This document shows positions 1-8,772 of a stretch of 64,000 nucleotides of DNA, in pieces; within the stretch, counting starts at the first letter, position 1; the number at the start of each line of letters is the position of its first letter. This DNA is from Haloferula helveola. Lineage in GTDB: Bacteria; Verrucomicrobiota; Verrucomicrobiia; Verrucomicrobiales; Akkermansiaceae. A program made the translations under genes and the position numbers. The notes beneath the pieces are model-generated. The model saw only the letters and a program-made list of their open reading frames with translations. It was not told the DNA's origin and did not search any database. Location: contig NZ_AP024702.1 of assembly GCF_037076345.1 (NCBI RefSeq), positions 3,534,001 to 3,598,000 on the forward strand, in the 5' to 3' direction.

Positions 1-192
1 GTGCTGGCAATCGCATTCGCCGTGTGGCTGATTCTCGCCGCAATCGTGCGCAAGCAGGTCCGTGCGGACGGACCCGATGCCGTCGACCAAGCGGTTCAGA
101 AGCGGATGCGTCCGGTCGCCGTGGTGGCTTCCGCGGCGATCGCGCTCGTCGGTCTCTACTGGACCTTCGAGCGTGCTTTCGGCTGGGGCTGA
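1..192 (+). CDS. C-terminal fragment of an integral membrane protein
   Basis: The reading frame is open at the left edge, so this is probably the 3' end of a longer gene; the GTG at base 1 need not be its start. The 63 visible residues hold a hydrophobic stretch (about 2-17), a basic and acidic loop, then a second hydrophobic helix (about 37-54) and a short aromatic tail ending ERAFGWG. That is the layout of the last two helices of a polytopic membrane protein. A HupE/UreJ-like metal transporter would fit, but this is a guess from length and tail only. It ends 2 bp from the convergent gene at 195-554. Confidence 0.45.
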   Translation: MLAIAFAVWLILAAIVRKQVRADGPDAVDQAVQKRMRPVAVVASAAIALVGLYWTFERAFGWG

Positions 193-194
193 GC

Positions 195-554
195 TTACCT
201 GCGCGGCGGCCCGCCGATCATGCGGAGGGTCACGACCGAGTCAGTGCCGAGCCGGAGCTTGCAGGGGCCGGAGACGACGAACGGCTGGCGCCAGCCGACT
301 TCGACTTCTCCGGGGTAGTCCTCGCGACGCGACTCCCAGACACGGAAGTCCTTGCGATACGGGCGGACCCGCAGATCACGCGATGACCATGTCGAGTCCT
401 TGACCGACAAGTACGACGGCTCCGACACGGAAACGATCAGGGCCGTCTGACCTTTCTTCAGTTCGATCTCGTCGCCGATCTTCGAGAGCGTCGCCCAGTC
501 CGACGCAAGGGCGGCTGTCGCCGTCAACAGGAGGGTAAGTAGGGGGATTTTCAT
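195..554 (-). CDS. small secreted protein of unknown function
   Basis: A 119-residue protein with an N-terminal signal peptide (MKIPLLTLLLTATAALA), followed by a basic, beta-rich domain with no cysteine pair or motif I recognise. The ATG at 554 is preferred over the in-frame GTG one codon upstream. The mature part contains an EIELKKGQTALIVSVSEPSYLSVK stretch in which alternating polar and hydrophobic residues suggest a small beta sandwich. It lies tail to tail with the membrane-protein fragment and head to head, 209 bp apart, with the ornithine-cyclodeaminase-family gene. Export is well supported; the function is not known. Confidence 0.7.
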   Translation of the reverse strand: MKIPLLTLLLTATAALASDWATLSKIGDEIELKKGQTALIVSVSEPSYLSVKDSTWSSRDLRVRPYRKDFRVWESRREDYPGEVEVGWRQPFVVSGPCKLRLGTDSVVTLRMIGGPPRR

Positions 555-763
555 CACTACAACCGTCTCGTCCGGATGGAGTTCTGCAAATAGATATCGG
601 ACACTCCGTTTGAAAGATGCTCAACCGGCGGAGTCATTCTCGGTTTGGTGGATTTCGGCATTCTCGGAGCACATCCGCTGCAGGCCGGATCGGATGGGGA
701 GCCGGGCGGGCGGAATGGATTCCGGCGGTTGACGGGAAGCCGGAGATCCGTTTGTACCGGGGC

Positions 764-1690
764 ATGAGAATTTTTTCATCGGAGGACGTCGAAGCGGCCC
801 TTTCCTACCCGGACTTCATCGGAAAACTGGAGCAGGCCTTTGCCAGCGACTTCACCATGCCCCCGCGTCAGGTGCTGCCATTGGCACCCGGTGAAGGTCA
901 CGATGCCTTCGCGATGCTGCCCGCTTGGAATGACCGGGTGATTGCCCTCAAGGCGTTCACGTATTTCCCCGAGAACCGTCCCCCGCACGCGTCGCTGTAC
1001 TCGAAGATCCTCGTCTTCGACCGTCAGCATGGCGCGCCGCTGGCGTTGGTCGATGGCACCTCGGTCACCTACTGGCGCACTGCGGGGGTGTCGGCACTGG
1101 CGTCACGCTTCCTGTCCCGCGATGACGCATCGACCCTTCTCATTCTGGCAACCGGCAAGCTGGTGCCTTATCTGATCCGCGCGCATGCGAGTGTCCGCCC
1201 GCTGAAGCGGGTGATGATCTGGGGACGGAATGCGGAGAAAGCCCGCAACCTGGCGAGCGCCCTCGATTCGGAGATCGAGGGCGTCGAGATTGTCGGTGTC
1301 GAGGCCATCGAACCGGCCTGCGAGGTGGCGGATATCGTGGTGGCGGCGACCGGTTCGCCGGACATCCTGCTGTGCGGCGACTGGATCCGTCCGGGCACTC
1401 ATGTCGACTGTCTCGGAAACCACCACGCCGACAAGCGGGAGTGCGACACCGATCTGGTTCTCAAGTCGCGGGTGTTTGTCGACACACGCGCCAACTGTTT
1501 CAAAGAGGCGGGCGAGATCCTTGTCCCGGTCACCGAGGGAGTCTTCGATCTCGACCGGGTCGAAGGCGAACTTGCCGATCTCTGTCGCGGTTCGGCCCAG
1601 GGACGGAAGACCGCAGAAGAGGTGACCTTCTTCAAGTCCGTCGGTTGCGCGCTCGGCGACCTTGCCGGGGCGCTTGCGGTGGTCTCCTGA
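764..1690 (+). CDS. ornithine cyclodeaminase / mu-crystallin family protein
   Basis: The frame is open from 617, but the family N-terminus matches MRIFSSEDVEAAL, so the ATG at 764 is chosen (308 aa, normal family length). Family members are NAD(P)-dependent enzymes such as ornithine cyclodeaminase, ketimine reductase or pyrroline-2-carboxylate reductase. Family signs are an N-terminal region with PPRQVLPL and FAMLPAW, the central LVDGTSVTYWRTAGVSALAS helix, a Rossmann nucleotide-binding segment ILATGKLVPYLIRAHASVRPLKRVMIWGRN, and IVVAATGSPDILL then GTHVDCLGNHHADKRE. The glycine motif is the ATGKLVPYL variant, not the more common GTGxQA. Substrate cannot be told. It converges with the DUF642-like gene, whose stop abuts its own. 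Confidence 0.85.
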   Translation: MRIFSSEDVEAALSYPDFIGKLEQAFASDFTMPPRQVLPLAPGEGHDAFAMLPAWNDRVIALKAFTYFPENRPPHASLYSKILVFDRQHGAPLALVDGTSVTYWRTAGVSALASRFLSRDDASTLLILATGKLVPYLIRAHASVRPLKRVMIWGRNAEKARNLASALDSEIEGVEIVGVEAIEPACEVADIVVAATGSPDILLCGDWIRPGTHVDCLGNHHADKRECDTDLVLKSRVFVDTRANCFKEAGEILVPVTEGVFDLDRVEGELADLCRGSAQGRKTAEEVTFFKSVGCALGDLAGALAVVS

Positions 1691-3112
1691 TCACGGATCG
1701 GTTCTCTGCATGCGCAGGAACAACCGCCCGGATCCGGAAGGCATCTGATAGGTGCGGCTGCCGCTGGTGCTCGGCCCGGAAGTGTCACTGAAAACGGTAA
1801 CGCCCAGAGTGGCGGCGTCCGGCCAGCTCACAAGGTCGGTGCTGGCGAGCAGTTGGAGGTCGTAGCCTTGATCCAGCGCGGCCCCGTTGAGCGGTATCTC
1901 AAGTGTGATGGCGCCGCCGTTGGCCTGTGGCACGATCAGCGAATCGCTTGCCAGTGGATCGAGCCCGAGGAGGAACTCGAAGACATTGTCGAAAGGATCA
2001 TCGTCGTGGTTCGCTCCATCCGGAGTCACTCCGTGAAACGCGGCCCATGCGGATAGGGCGTCCCCACCTTCGCTCAGGCGGATGTCGTCGTAGATGATGT
2101 TGCCGCCCCGGTCGGTGACGGTGGAACGGATCTCGACAGTCAGGCTGCCGGTGCTGTCGGCGAGCATCGGCACTTCCCTGATTTCATATCCATCGTTCCA
2201 GTCTTGGTCGATGGTTCGGACCAAATCGGCGACGATGCGGCCGTTCGAGAGGAGTTCGCCGGTCATGTCGTCGGTTCCCCAGTAGATGTGACGGGCGTGC
2301 TCGAAGGACAGTGTGTAGACGGCGCCCGGAACGAGTCCGGTAACGGTCTGGGCGATGCCGCCGGGACCGTGACCGCCGACGTCCAATGCCCGGCTTCCTT
2401 CGGCCACCGTGATCGAGCCGCTGGCGAACAGCACATCCACATTTTCCTGAGTGACCCGCCAGCCGGGCAGGGCGAAGCCGGAGACGTGCGGGTTGTAGTC
2501 GGGGCCCGCATTGCACGGATCTCCCGCAGCGGGGGCCAGCGTGCTTTCGAATCCGCCGTTGACCAGCTGCCGGCCGCCGCGTGCGTCCGTCATGACGTCG
2601 AGCGACGCCCACGGTGCCGATGGCGGCAGCGGCGTCGTGCCTGAGGTCACCGAAAAGCTATCGACCCGGAATCCCTCGCTGGCGGAGTCGAGCGTCTCCA
2701 CCCGCAGGGTCGCGGTGGCGGATGCCGGAACGAACTCGAAGACGTTGCAACTCACGAACTCGTTTTCCTTGCCGTAAGCGGTGTCGTTGCTCTGCCCGTT
2801 GTGGATCGTGGCGATCTCGATCCCGTCGATCGTGATGGCGGCGTGGGACAGGACGTTGCTGCTTTCTGTGGTGTCCTGATACGCGAAGGAGAGCAGGTGG
2901 GGTTGGCCGGGGGTCAAGCCGGTCACGGCCTGCTCGATCCAGCCGCCTTGCAGATCGACGCTTTTGAGCCCCTCGTGGACATCGGTCGTCTCAATCGCGA
3001 CGCCTGAATGCGTCCATCCGTCGAGATCGCTTTCGAAGCCCGGATTGACGATCACCGGGGCCGCGGTCGCGAGCCTGGCCAGCAGGCAGGGGATGACGGG
3101 AAGGAAACGCAA
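1691..3112 (-). CDS. secreted DUF642-like protein with a C-terminal F-L-R-M tail
   Basis: A 473-residue protein when read from the TTG at 3112, which yields a good signal peptide (MRFLPVIPCLLARLATAAP). No Shine-Dalgarno is clear and an upstream GTG is possible. It has two tandem copies of a carbohydrate-binding-like beta sandwich: the first opens VIVNPGFESDLDGW, the second LVNGGFESTLAP, each followed by a GWxxT, VTGL.PG..(Y/H).LSF pattern typical of DUF642-like domains. Near the C-terminus DDDPFDNVFEFLLGLDPLASD resembles a TSP3 or dockerin-like linker, then a small beta domain ends GRLFLRMQRTDP. That ending matches other secreted proteins in this window. Probably extracellular or surface bound. 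Confidence 0.75.
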   Translation of the reverse strand: MRFLPVIPCLLARLATAAPVIVNPGFESDLDGWTHSGVAIETTDVHEGLKSVDLQGGWIEQAVTGLTPGQPHLLSFAYQDTTESSNVLSHAAITIDGIEIATIHNGQSNDTAYGKENEFVSCNVFEFVPASATATLRVETLDSASEGFRVDSFSVTSGTTPLPPSAPWASLDVMTDARGGRQLVNGGFESTLAPAAGDPCNAGPDYNPHVSGFALPGWRVTQENVDVLFASGSITVAEGSRALDVGGHGPGGIAQTVTGLVPGAVYTLSFEHARHIYWGTDDMTGELLSNGRIVADLVRTIDQDWNDGYEIREVPMLADSTGSLTVEIRSTVTDRGGNIIYDDIRLSEGGDALSAWAAFHGVTPDGANHDDDPFDNVFEFLLGLDPLASDSLIVPQANGGAITLEIPLNGAALDQGYDLQLLASTDLVSWPDAATLGVTVFSDTSGPSTSGSRTYQMPSGSGRLFLRMQRTDP

Positions 3113-3226
3113 GGGGAGTGCGAGGAGGGGGTGCGGGCGCAGAATATCAGCGGAAGCCGGTGATGCCACTCCGCGATAGCGGGGGACGGACTGGTCAAGC
3201 GGCGCGCGACATGGCAGAGAGCGGAC

Positions 3227-4333
3227 ATGTCCAGACTCGCCCAACGTACCAACCGCATCGATGCCTCCGGAATCCGTCGCGTCTTCGATCTGGCGAGGTC
3301 GATGAAGAATCCGATCAACCTTTCGATCGGCCAGCCGGACTTCGACGTGCCGCCGGAAGTCAAGAAGGCGGCCCACGAGGCGATCGATGCAGGGCGCAAT
3401 GCCTACACCCCGACCCAAGGCGCCGCGGAGCTGCGTCAGGTTCTGTTCGAGGAGGAGAAGGAATTCACCGGTCGCGAGTGGAGCGAGTCGGAACTGCTGG
3501 TCACCTCGGGCGTCAGCGGCGGACTGTTCCTGGCACTGCTCGCCTTGGTGGAGGAGGGCGACGAGGTGATCGTGCCCGATCCGTATTTCGTGATGTACAA
3601 GCACCTCGTCCGATTGTTCGGCGGGAAGCCGGTCTATCTCGACACCTACGGCAGCAATTTCGGGGTCGATCCCGAGCGGTTGGAGTCGCTGATCACTCCG
3701 AAGACGAAGTTGCTGCTCCTCAATTCACCCGGCAACCCGACCGGCCGGATTTTCTCCCGTGAGGAGCTTGAGGGCATCGCCACCGTGTGCCGGAAGCATG
3801 GCGTGCTGGTGGTCAGCGACGAAATCTACCGACGCTTCGCGTATGTCGAAATGGTCTCGATGGCCGAGATCTACGAGGACACGCTGGTGCTCGCCGGCCA
3901 CTCGAAGGCATACGGGATGACCGGTTGGCGGCTCGGCTACGCCTGTGGTCCGGCCGACGTGATCCAGGCGATGACCAAGGTGCAGCAGTACAGTTTCGTG
4001 TGCGCGCCGGCGGTCACGCAATTCGCCGCGCTGGCGTGCCCGCAGGTCGACCTGCATCCGTACATCGATGCCTACCGCGACAAGCGCGACCTGATGGTCG
4101 GGATTCTCGGTGAGCATTTCGAGATCGGTCCGCCCGACGGGGCCTTCTACCTGTGGGCAAAGGCACCGGACGGACACACCGGGACGAGCTTCGTCGAGCA
4201 GGCGATCGCCAACAACGTGCTCATCATCCCGGGCGGGGTGTTCAGCGAGCAGGACACGCACTTCCGCATCTGCTACACCGTTCCCGACGACAAGCTTCGG
4301 GAAGGCGCGGAAGTTCTGTGCAGGTTGGCCTGA
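3227..4333 (+). CDS. PLP-dependent class I/II aminotransferase
   Basis: A 368-residue fold-type I aminotransferase close to the aspartate/aromatic aminotransferase group. Seen directly: INLSIGQPDF near the N-terminus, NAYTPTQGAAELR, the cofactor-binding turn LVTSGVSGGLF, the NSPGNPTG motif, VVSDEIYRRF (the aspartate that contacts the pyridine nitrogen and the tyrosine), the Schiff-base lysine K227 in HSKAYGMTGWRLGY, and the carboxylate-binding arginine in HFRICYTV. The cytoplasmic reaction is transfer of an amino group between an amino acid and a 2-oxo acid; the exact substrate is not resolvable. It is divergent from the DUF642-like gene and converges, 6 bp apart, with the small lipoprotein gene. 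Confidence 0.92.
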   Translation: MSRLAQRTNRIDASGIRRVFDLARSMKNPINLSIGQPDFDVPPEVKKAAHEAIDAGRNAYTPTQGAAELRQVLFEEEKEFTGREWSESELLVTSGVSGGLFLALLALVEEGDEVIVPDPYFVMYKHLVRLFGGKPVYLDTYGSNFGVDPERLESLITPKTKLLLLNSPGNPTGRIFSREELEGIATVCRKHGVLVVSDEIYRRFAYVEMVSMAEIYEDTLVLAGHSKAYGMTGWRLGYACGPADVIQAMTKVQQYSFVCAPAVTQFAALACPQVDLHPYIDAYRDKRDLMVGILGEHFEIGPPDGAFYLWAKAPDGHTGTSFVEQAIANNVLIIPGGVFSEQDTHFRICYTVPDDKLREGAEVLCRLA

Positions 4334-4339
4334 GGCCGA

Positions 4340-4603
4340 TCACCAACGGTGACCGCGGGGCACGTAGTAACGGCGTCCGCCGCGGTAGTAGCAAGGGCGT
4401 CCGCCGTAGTAGTAAACGTCGTTGCCGCGGTAGCTGCGTCCGGCAGCCACACCGAGTGCGGCGGCGCCGGCGGCGATTGCGGCCGCTCCGCCGGGGCTGA
4501 CCGATTGGACCGGATTTCCGTACTGGTCGTAGGTCGTCATGCACGAGTTGGTGGTCACGGGCATCAGGGCGACGGCAGCGAGAGTGAGGATTTTGTATTT
4601 CAT
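4340..4603 (-). CDS. small Gly/Tyr/Arg-rich lipoprotein
   Basis: An 87-residue protein with a lipoprotein signal peptide: MKYKILTLAAVALMPVTTNS followed by cysteine 21. After the lipobox comes an alanine and glycine rich helix (PGGAAAIAAGAAALGVAAG) and a low-complexity tail rich in Tyr, Gly and Arg (VYYYGGRPCYYRGGRRYYVPRGHRW). This resembles small outer-membrane lipoproteins with a glycine-zipper-like segment found widely in Verrucomicrobiota; I know no assigned function. It stands alone, divergent from the ThuA gene. Confidence 0.7.
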   Translation of the reverse strand: MKYKILTLAAVALMPVTTNSCMTTYDQYGNPVQSVSPGGAAAIAAGAAALGVAAGRSYRGNDVYYYGGRPCYYRGGRRYYVPRGHRW

Positions 4604-4734
4604 GATTCTAAGGATTGGAACGAATTGAGCGCTTACATATTCAATCCGATCCCGGGGGATGGCTAGGAGGAAAAGTGTTTTCGTGACGATCGGGGCTGGA
4701 AGGACGGCCGATTCGCGGCGTAAGAATCAGCCCC

Positions 4735-5694
4735 ATGACCGTTCCCAAATTCCTGATGTCCATCGGCTTGTCGGTGCTTGCTGCCAGTCCCTTCGCCGCG
4801 GCCGAGACCACGAAGATCGTCTTCATCGCGGGCAACCGCAGCCACGCTTCCGGCGAGCATGAGTTCCGCGCCGGGAGCATGCTTCTCGCCAAGGCCCTCA
4901 ACGAGCAGAGCGGGCTGGACGTGAAGGCCGAGGTGGTCGGTGTCGAGTGGGCGAAAAACAAGGAGGTCCTCGATGGCGCGGACGGCATCGTCATCTACTG
5001 CGATGCATCGAGCGCGATCCAGGGCGAGTGGGAGTATCTCGACGGACTCGCGAAGAAGGGGACCGGCATCATGTGCATGCACTACGCCGTGCACCCGAGC
5101 AAGGAGATGGCCGACAAGTACCAGCGCGGCTGGATCGGCGCCTGCCATGAGGACAACTGGTCGGTGAACCCGCACTGGCTGGCGGAACTGGAAGTGATGC
5201 CCGGCCACCCGATCGCCCGCGGGGTGCCCGGGAAGTTCGAGAGCTTCGACGAATTCTACTACCACATGCGTTTCCTCGATGACCGCGACAAGGTGCTCGA
5301 CCTGGTGACCGCGGTGCCGACCCGCGAGCGGATGAAGCGCTACATCAACATGTGGAACTGGTACGGAGCCGATGGCATGGGCAAGCCGCAGACCCTGATG
5401 TGGGGCATCGAGCGCGAGGACGGCGGACGCGGTGTCGGATTCACCGGCGGTCACTACCACCAGAACTGGGCGATCGATTCGTTCCGCACGGTGGTGCTCA
5501 ACGCGGTCGTCTGGATGGCGGGCATGGATGTCCCCGAGGCCGGCGTGAATTCCAAACCGCTCACCGAAGACGAGCTGAACGCCAACCTCGACAAATACAA
5601 CAAGCCGAACCCGCGGATCCCGCTGCCGGACCTCGAGAAGTTCCGCGCGATGAAGCCGGCTCCGATTCCGCACGAGCGGGAAAAGAAGCCCTGA
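4735..5694 (+). CDS. secreted ThuA-like protein (class I glutamine-amidotransferase fold)
   Basis: A 319-residue protein with a signal peptide (about residues 1-23, ending AAA-ETT) and a single ThuA domain. Diagnostic segments are KIVFIAGNRSHASGEHEF at the start, DGIVIYCDASSAI, GTGIMCMHYAVHP, PGHPIARGVP, DEFYYHMRF, and GRGVGFTGGHYHQNWA near the end. ThuA-like proteins are widespread in Verrucomicrobiota and Planctomycetota, often beside sugar dehydrogenases, and are linked by name to trehalose utilisation, but no firm enzymatic reaction is established. The C-terminal 50 residues are charged and proline rich. The methyltransferase gene follows 18 bp downstream on the same strand, so co-transcription is likely. 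Confidence 0.88.
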   Translation: MTVPKFLMSIGLSVLAASPFAAAETTKIVFIAGNRSHASGEHEFRAGSMLLAKALNEQSGLDVKAEVVGVEWAKNKEVLDGADGIVIYCDASSAIQGEWEYLDGLAKKGTGIMCMHYAVHPSKEMADKYQRGWIGACHEDNWSVNPHWLAELEVMPGHPIARGVPGKFESFDEFYYHMRFLDDRDKVLDLVTAVPTRERMKRYINMWNWYGADGMGKPQTLMWGIEREDGGRGVGFTGGHYHQNWAIDSFRTVVLNAVVWMAGMDVPEAGVNSKPLTEDELNANLDKYNKPNPRIPLPDLEKFRAMKPAPIPHEREKKP

Positions 5695-5712
5695 GGGGTT
5701 TGCGGCGATCGG

Positions 5713-6375
5713 ATGAAGCCGACCACGACCTTGGCGAGTTGTCGTTCACCCGACGGCTCGCCGATGGTGCTGCAGGAGCACGACGGCGACCACTTCCTCA
5801 AGATTGGCGGCGTCACTTTGATGAGCACCATCGCCACCGCATCCGAGGAGCGGATGGCGGAGCTGGCCTGCGAGCGAAAGCCGCGACGGGTTCTGATCGG
5901 CGGGCTCGGGTTCGGGTTCACTCTGCGCAGGGTGCTCGAAATCGGCGGCCCGGACGTGTGTGTGACGGTTGCCGAGTTGCTGCCGGAAGTCGTCGAGTGG
6001 AACCGCGAGCACCTGGGAGAGGTGAATGGCGCCTTGCTGGATGACCCGCGGGTCGAGGTGCGGGTCGGAGACGTGGCGGAGTGCATCGACCGGGCCTCCG
6101 GTGGCGGCTTCGATGCGATCCTGCTCGACGTCGACAACGGCCCGGACGGGCTGGTCCAGGGCGACAACGACAAGCTCTATGGTCGCGACGGTCTGCGTCG
6201 GGTGAAGTCGGCGCTCGCCAGCCGCGGGAGGGTCGTCTTCTGGTCGGCCAATCGCGACAAGGCGTTCGCCCGCGAGCTGGGCCGTCATTTCCGCCGGGTC
6301 GATTCAGTCGGCGCGAAGGCCTACCCGCAGGCCAAGCGGTTCACCCACACGCTATTCGTCGCCGACCGGGACTAG
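5713..6375 (+). CDS. spermidine-synthase-like methyltransferase-fold protein
   Basis: A 220-residue cytoplasmic protein with a class I SAM-methyltransferase fold of the spermine/spermidine synthase type. Seen: VLIGGLGFGFTLRRVLE (nucleotide-binding glycine loop), VTVAELLPEVVEWNREHL (acidic residue after strand 2), DPRVEVRVGDVAECID, and FDAILLDVDNGPDGLV (strand 4 and the active-site region). It is shorter than true spermidine synthases (about 280 aa) and lacks their N-terminal beta domain, so the substrate may not be a polyamine. It may be co-transcribed with the upstream ThuA gene. Its last 24 bp overlap the convergent lipoprotein gene. Confidence 0.8.
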   Translation: MKPTTTLASCRSPDGSPMVLQEHDGDHFLKIGGVTLMSTIATASEERMAELACERKPRRVLIGGLGFGFTLRRVLEIGGPDVCVTVAELLPEVVEWNREHLGEVNGALLDDPRVEVRVGDVAECIDRASGGGFDAILLDVDNGPDGLVQGDNDKLYGRDGLRRVKSALASRGRVVFWSANRDKAFARELGRHFRRVDSVGAKAYPQAKRFTHTLFVADRD

Positions 6376-6756
6376 CGGTGCATCGTCAGGGCGTACCGGC
6401 ATCGTCGGCAGACCCGGATCGAGCGAGGTGGGTCCCTCGATCGGAGTGCCGTCGCCGAAAGTCGCACCGCCGCTGCCGAAAGACGGACTGCCGCCGAAAT
6501 CGCCCCCGGAGCCCGACAGCGAAGGTCCGCTGCCCCTCGATGCGCTTTCGCGCGCCTCGCGCCCGCGTTCTTCGGCCTCTTTCCGCTGCTTGCGCTTCTC
6601 CATCGCCTCGCCCGGTGCCTTGAAGGCCGCTTCGGTGACCTGCGCCGTGCCTCTCGCCAGTCCTCCCGCCACCCGGACCGGTGCCTGCAGAAGCTTGCAG
6701 GACGGGAGGATGGTGCAGCACAGGGTGGGGATCGCGAACTTGAGGAGTCGGTTCAT
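6352..6756 (-). CDS. small lipoprotein following the GDPD gene
   Basis: A 134-residue lipoprotein: signal MNRLLKFAIPTLCCTILPS with lipidation Cys20. It continues with a short amphipathic segment, a highly charged EKRKQRKEAEERGREARE helix, and a low-complexity Gly/Ser/Pro tail ending VPVGDE. Its ATG overlaps the stop of the GDPD gene (ATGA, 6753-6756), so the two are translationally coupled. No known family. At the other end it overlaps the convergent methyltransferase gene by 24 bp, which supports a tightly packed, real gene. Function unknown. Confidence 0.65.
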   Translation of the reverse strand: MNRLLKFAIPTLCCTILPSCKLLQAPVRVAGGLARGTAQVTEAAFKAPGEAMEKRKQRKEAEERGREARESASRGSGPSLSGSGGDFGGSPSFGSGGATFGDGTPIEGPTSLDPGLPTMPVRPDDAPLVPVGDE

Positions 6757-8591
6757 TTGGAAAGATGGGCCTCGAGCTGGCCGAAGCGACCTGCGAGGTC
6801 GATGAGCATCCGCTCGCTCGGGTTCAGGTCCGAACGCGCCGCCTTGACCCGGCGGGCGACCCGCGGCCGGTCGGTGATCAGTCCGTCGGCACCACGGCTG
6901 ATGACCGACGACATGACGATCGGTTCGTTGACCGTCCACACGTAGATGTCGATGCCGGCCTTCTCCGCGCGACGGACAAGTTGGGTGCCCAGCGCGCCTT
7001 GGCCGATGCCGAGGAAATCGACATCCAGCTGCGACAGATCGCCGATGTTGACAGTGGTCAGCAGGCCGATCGGCCACTCCGGGTGCAGCTTGCGGATCTT
7101 CTTCAGTCCGTCCTGCTCGAAGGTCATCAGCATGACCTGCTCCGACATGCCGCTGGCCTCGACGATCGAAACCACGCGTTCCTCGAACTTCTCCTCGCCG
7201 CCGTAGTACTTCAGTTCGATCAGCACGCCGATCTTGTCGCGGCAGAGCTCGAGGACCTGGCGAAGGGTCGGCGTCCGCTGGTCGCTGAACTTCTTGTCGA
7301 ACCACGACCCGATATCGGTATCCGCCAGCTCCTCGTCGCTCGCTTCCCGCAGACGCGACTCGCTTCCCGAGATGCGGCTGAACGACTTGTCATGGAACAC
7401 GTAGATCTCGCCGTTCCGGTGTTCCTGCACATCGATCTCGACCCAGTCGGCACCGGCATCGATCGCCGCCTGCACGGCGGCCAGCGTGTTTTCCGGGGCT
7501 TCCGACGAGGCTCCGCGGTGGGCGATCACCAGTGTCGGCCGATCCTTTTTCAGGTCTTCCAGCCAGTCGTAGGTGTGCAGGGCGGTGAGGCCGAGGATCA
7601 CGACCGCGGCGGCGATTCCGATCTGCCACGGGAGTCGCGACTTGCGCGGCTCATCGGGGGCGGTTTCGGGTTTCCGGTCGTGCCCGGTCCGGATGAAGAG
7701 GCGTGTATGATAGAGCGCGAAGAAGGCGATGAACAGGAAGTGGATGAGGAATCCGATGCCGGCGGACAGGCCGAGGATCACGGCGAACAGCAGTGAAATC
7801 AGGCCGACCCGGTGTTCGGCGAACTCCGCGCAGTAGAGGAGGAGGGGCGGCCACGGAAGATTCGCGGCGGCCATCAGCAGGGGCGGGAGAACGACCCAGA
7901 GCAGCAGCGAGAAAAACAGCTTCACCCGTTTGCCGGCGACGAGCCGTTTGCTGTGGATCCGCGCCTTGGCCGGCGTCTCGTTCCGGAAAAGCACGAGCGG
8001 CAGCGCATGGAGCCAGTCGATCGTGTGGCGGATCAGGACGAACAGCATCGCGACCGCCAGCAGGAGGGTCAGTGCCACTGCCAGCAGGAACTCCGGCGGC
8101 TGCTCGATGATGTAGTACGATATATCCCGTTGCCGGAGCTGCAGGTAGAGCACCCCGATGATCAGCAGGAGGAAGGGAAGGGCCAGCGCGGTGGTTTGAA
8201 GGATGAAGCGAAGCGACAGCAGCGTGACGCTTCGGATGTGCCGTGCGACGAAGATGAGGCAGGACAGCGCCCGCGTGTCGCCACCGTGGACTCCCCGGTG
8301 GGCGGCCACGAGCTGGGCCGCATAGCCGAACAGCAGAACGGTCAGCCACGCCGCCGCCACGAGGATCATCAGCAGCACGCCGCCGGGGCTGAGCAAGGTC
8401 TCGGCAATGTCGGTATCATTGATCACCGGGCTGCCCGATGCCCGGACCGCCAGACTGGTGAATCCGGAGAGGAACGGGCCGGCGAGCGCGGCGCCGATCA
8501 GAAGGACAGCAAGCTGCAGCACGAACATCGAGCGCCAGGTTGCCCTGAACAGTCGCCACAGACCGGGTGTCGCGGGCGCTTCCTCCTCCAT
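6753..8591 (-). CDS. membrane glycerophosphodiester phosphodiesterase
   Basis: A 612-residue protein in two parts. Residues about 1-335 form a polytopic membrane domain with several hydrophobic helices, as in the GDPD membrane-domain family. Residues about 350-590 are a GDPD TIM barrel: LVIAHRGASSEAPENTLAAVQAAIDAGADWVEIDVQ carries catalytic H358 and the metal-binding glutamate and aspartate, followed by the second histidine in VFHDKSFSRI, LIELKYYG, and ADGLITDRP at the end. Known GDPDs split glycerophosphodiesters to glycerol 3-phosphate and an alcohol; the membrane-fused form may act on anchored or lipid-linked substrates. It is the first gene of a pair with the lipoprotein at 6352-6756. Confidence 0.9.
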   Translation of the reverse strand: MEEEAPATPGLWRLFRATWRSMFVLQLAVLLIGAALAGPFLSGFTSLAVRASGSPVINDTDIAETLLSPGGVLLMILVAAAWLTVLLFGYAAQLVAAHRGVHGGDTRALSCLIFVARHIRSVTLLSLRFILQTTALALPFLLLIIGVLYLQLRQRDISYYIIEQPPEFLLAVALTLLLAVAMLFVLIRHTIDWLHALPLVLFRNETPAKARIHSKRLVAGKRVKLFFSLLLWVVLPPLLMAAANLPWPPLLLYCAEFAEHRVGLISLLFAVILGLSAGIGFLIHFLFIAFFALYHTRLFIRTGHDRKPETAPDEPRKSRLPWQIGIAAAVVILGLTALHTYDWLEDLKKDRPTLVIAHRGASSEAPENTLAAVQAAIDAGADWVEIDVQEHRNGEIYVFHDKSFSRISGSESRLREASDEELADTDIGSWFDKKFSDQRTPTLRQVLELCRDKIGVLIELKYYGGEEKFEERVVSIVEASGMSEQVMLMTFEQDGLKKIRKLHPEWPIGLLTTVNIGDLSQLDVDFLGIGQGALGTQLVRRAEKAGIDIYVWTVNEPIVMSSVISRGADGLITDRPRVARRVKAARSDLNPSERMLIDLAGRFGQLEAHLSK

Positions 8592-8772
8592 GGCGGCCAG
8601 TTTGGGGCATCCGTCCGTTGAGTCACGCCGATAGCGAGGGAAACCGGATGATCAGCGGAGTCGAAGATCCCTCAAAAGATCAAAAATGGATTGATTTGAC
8701 TTCCGGGGTCCGTATCGGAAAATCGCCCGAGCGCTCCGCGAGAACCGGGCGCGTGCCCCAACCTCCACTGCC

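Noticed and set aside
3112..3604. Leftward frame continuing upstream of the DUF642-like gene into the aminotransferase
   Set aside because: The aminotransferase on the plus strand is complete and conserved; the signal peptide at 3112 marks the true N-terminus.
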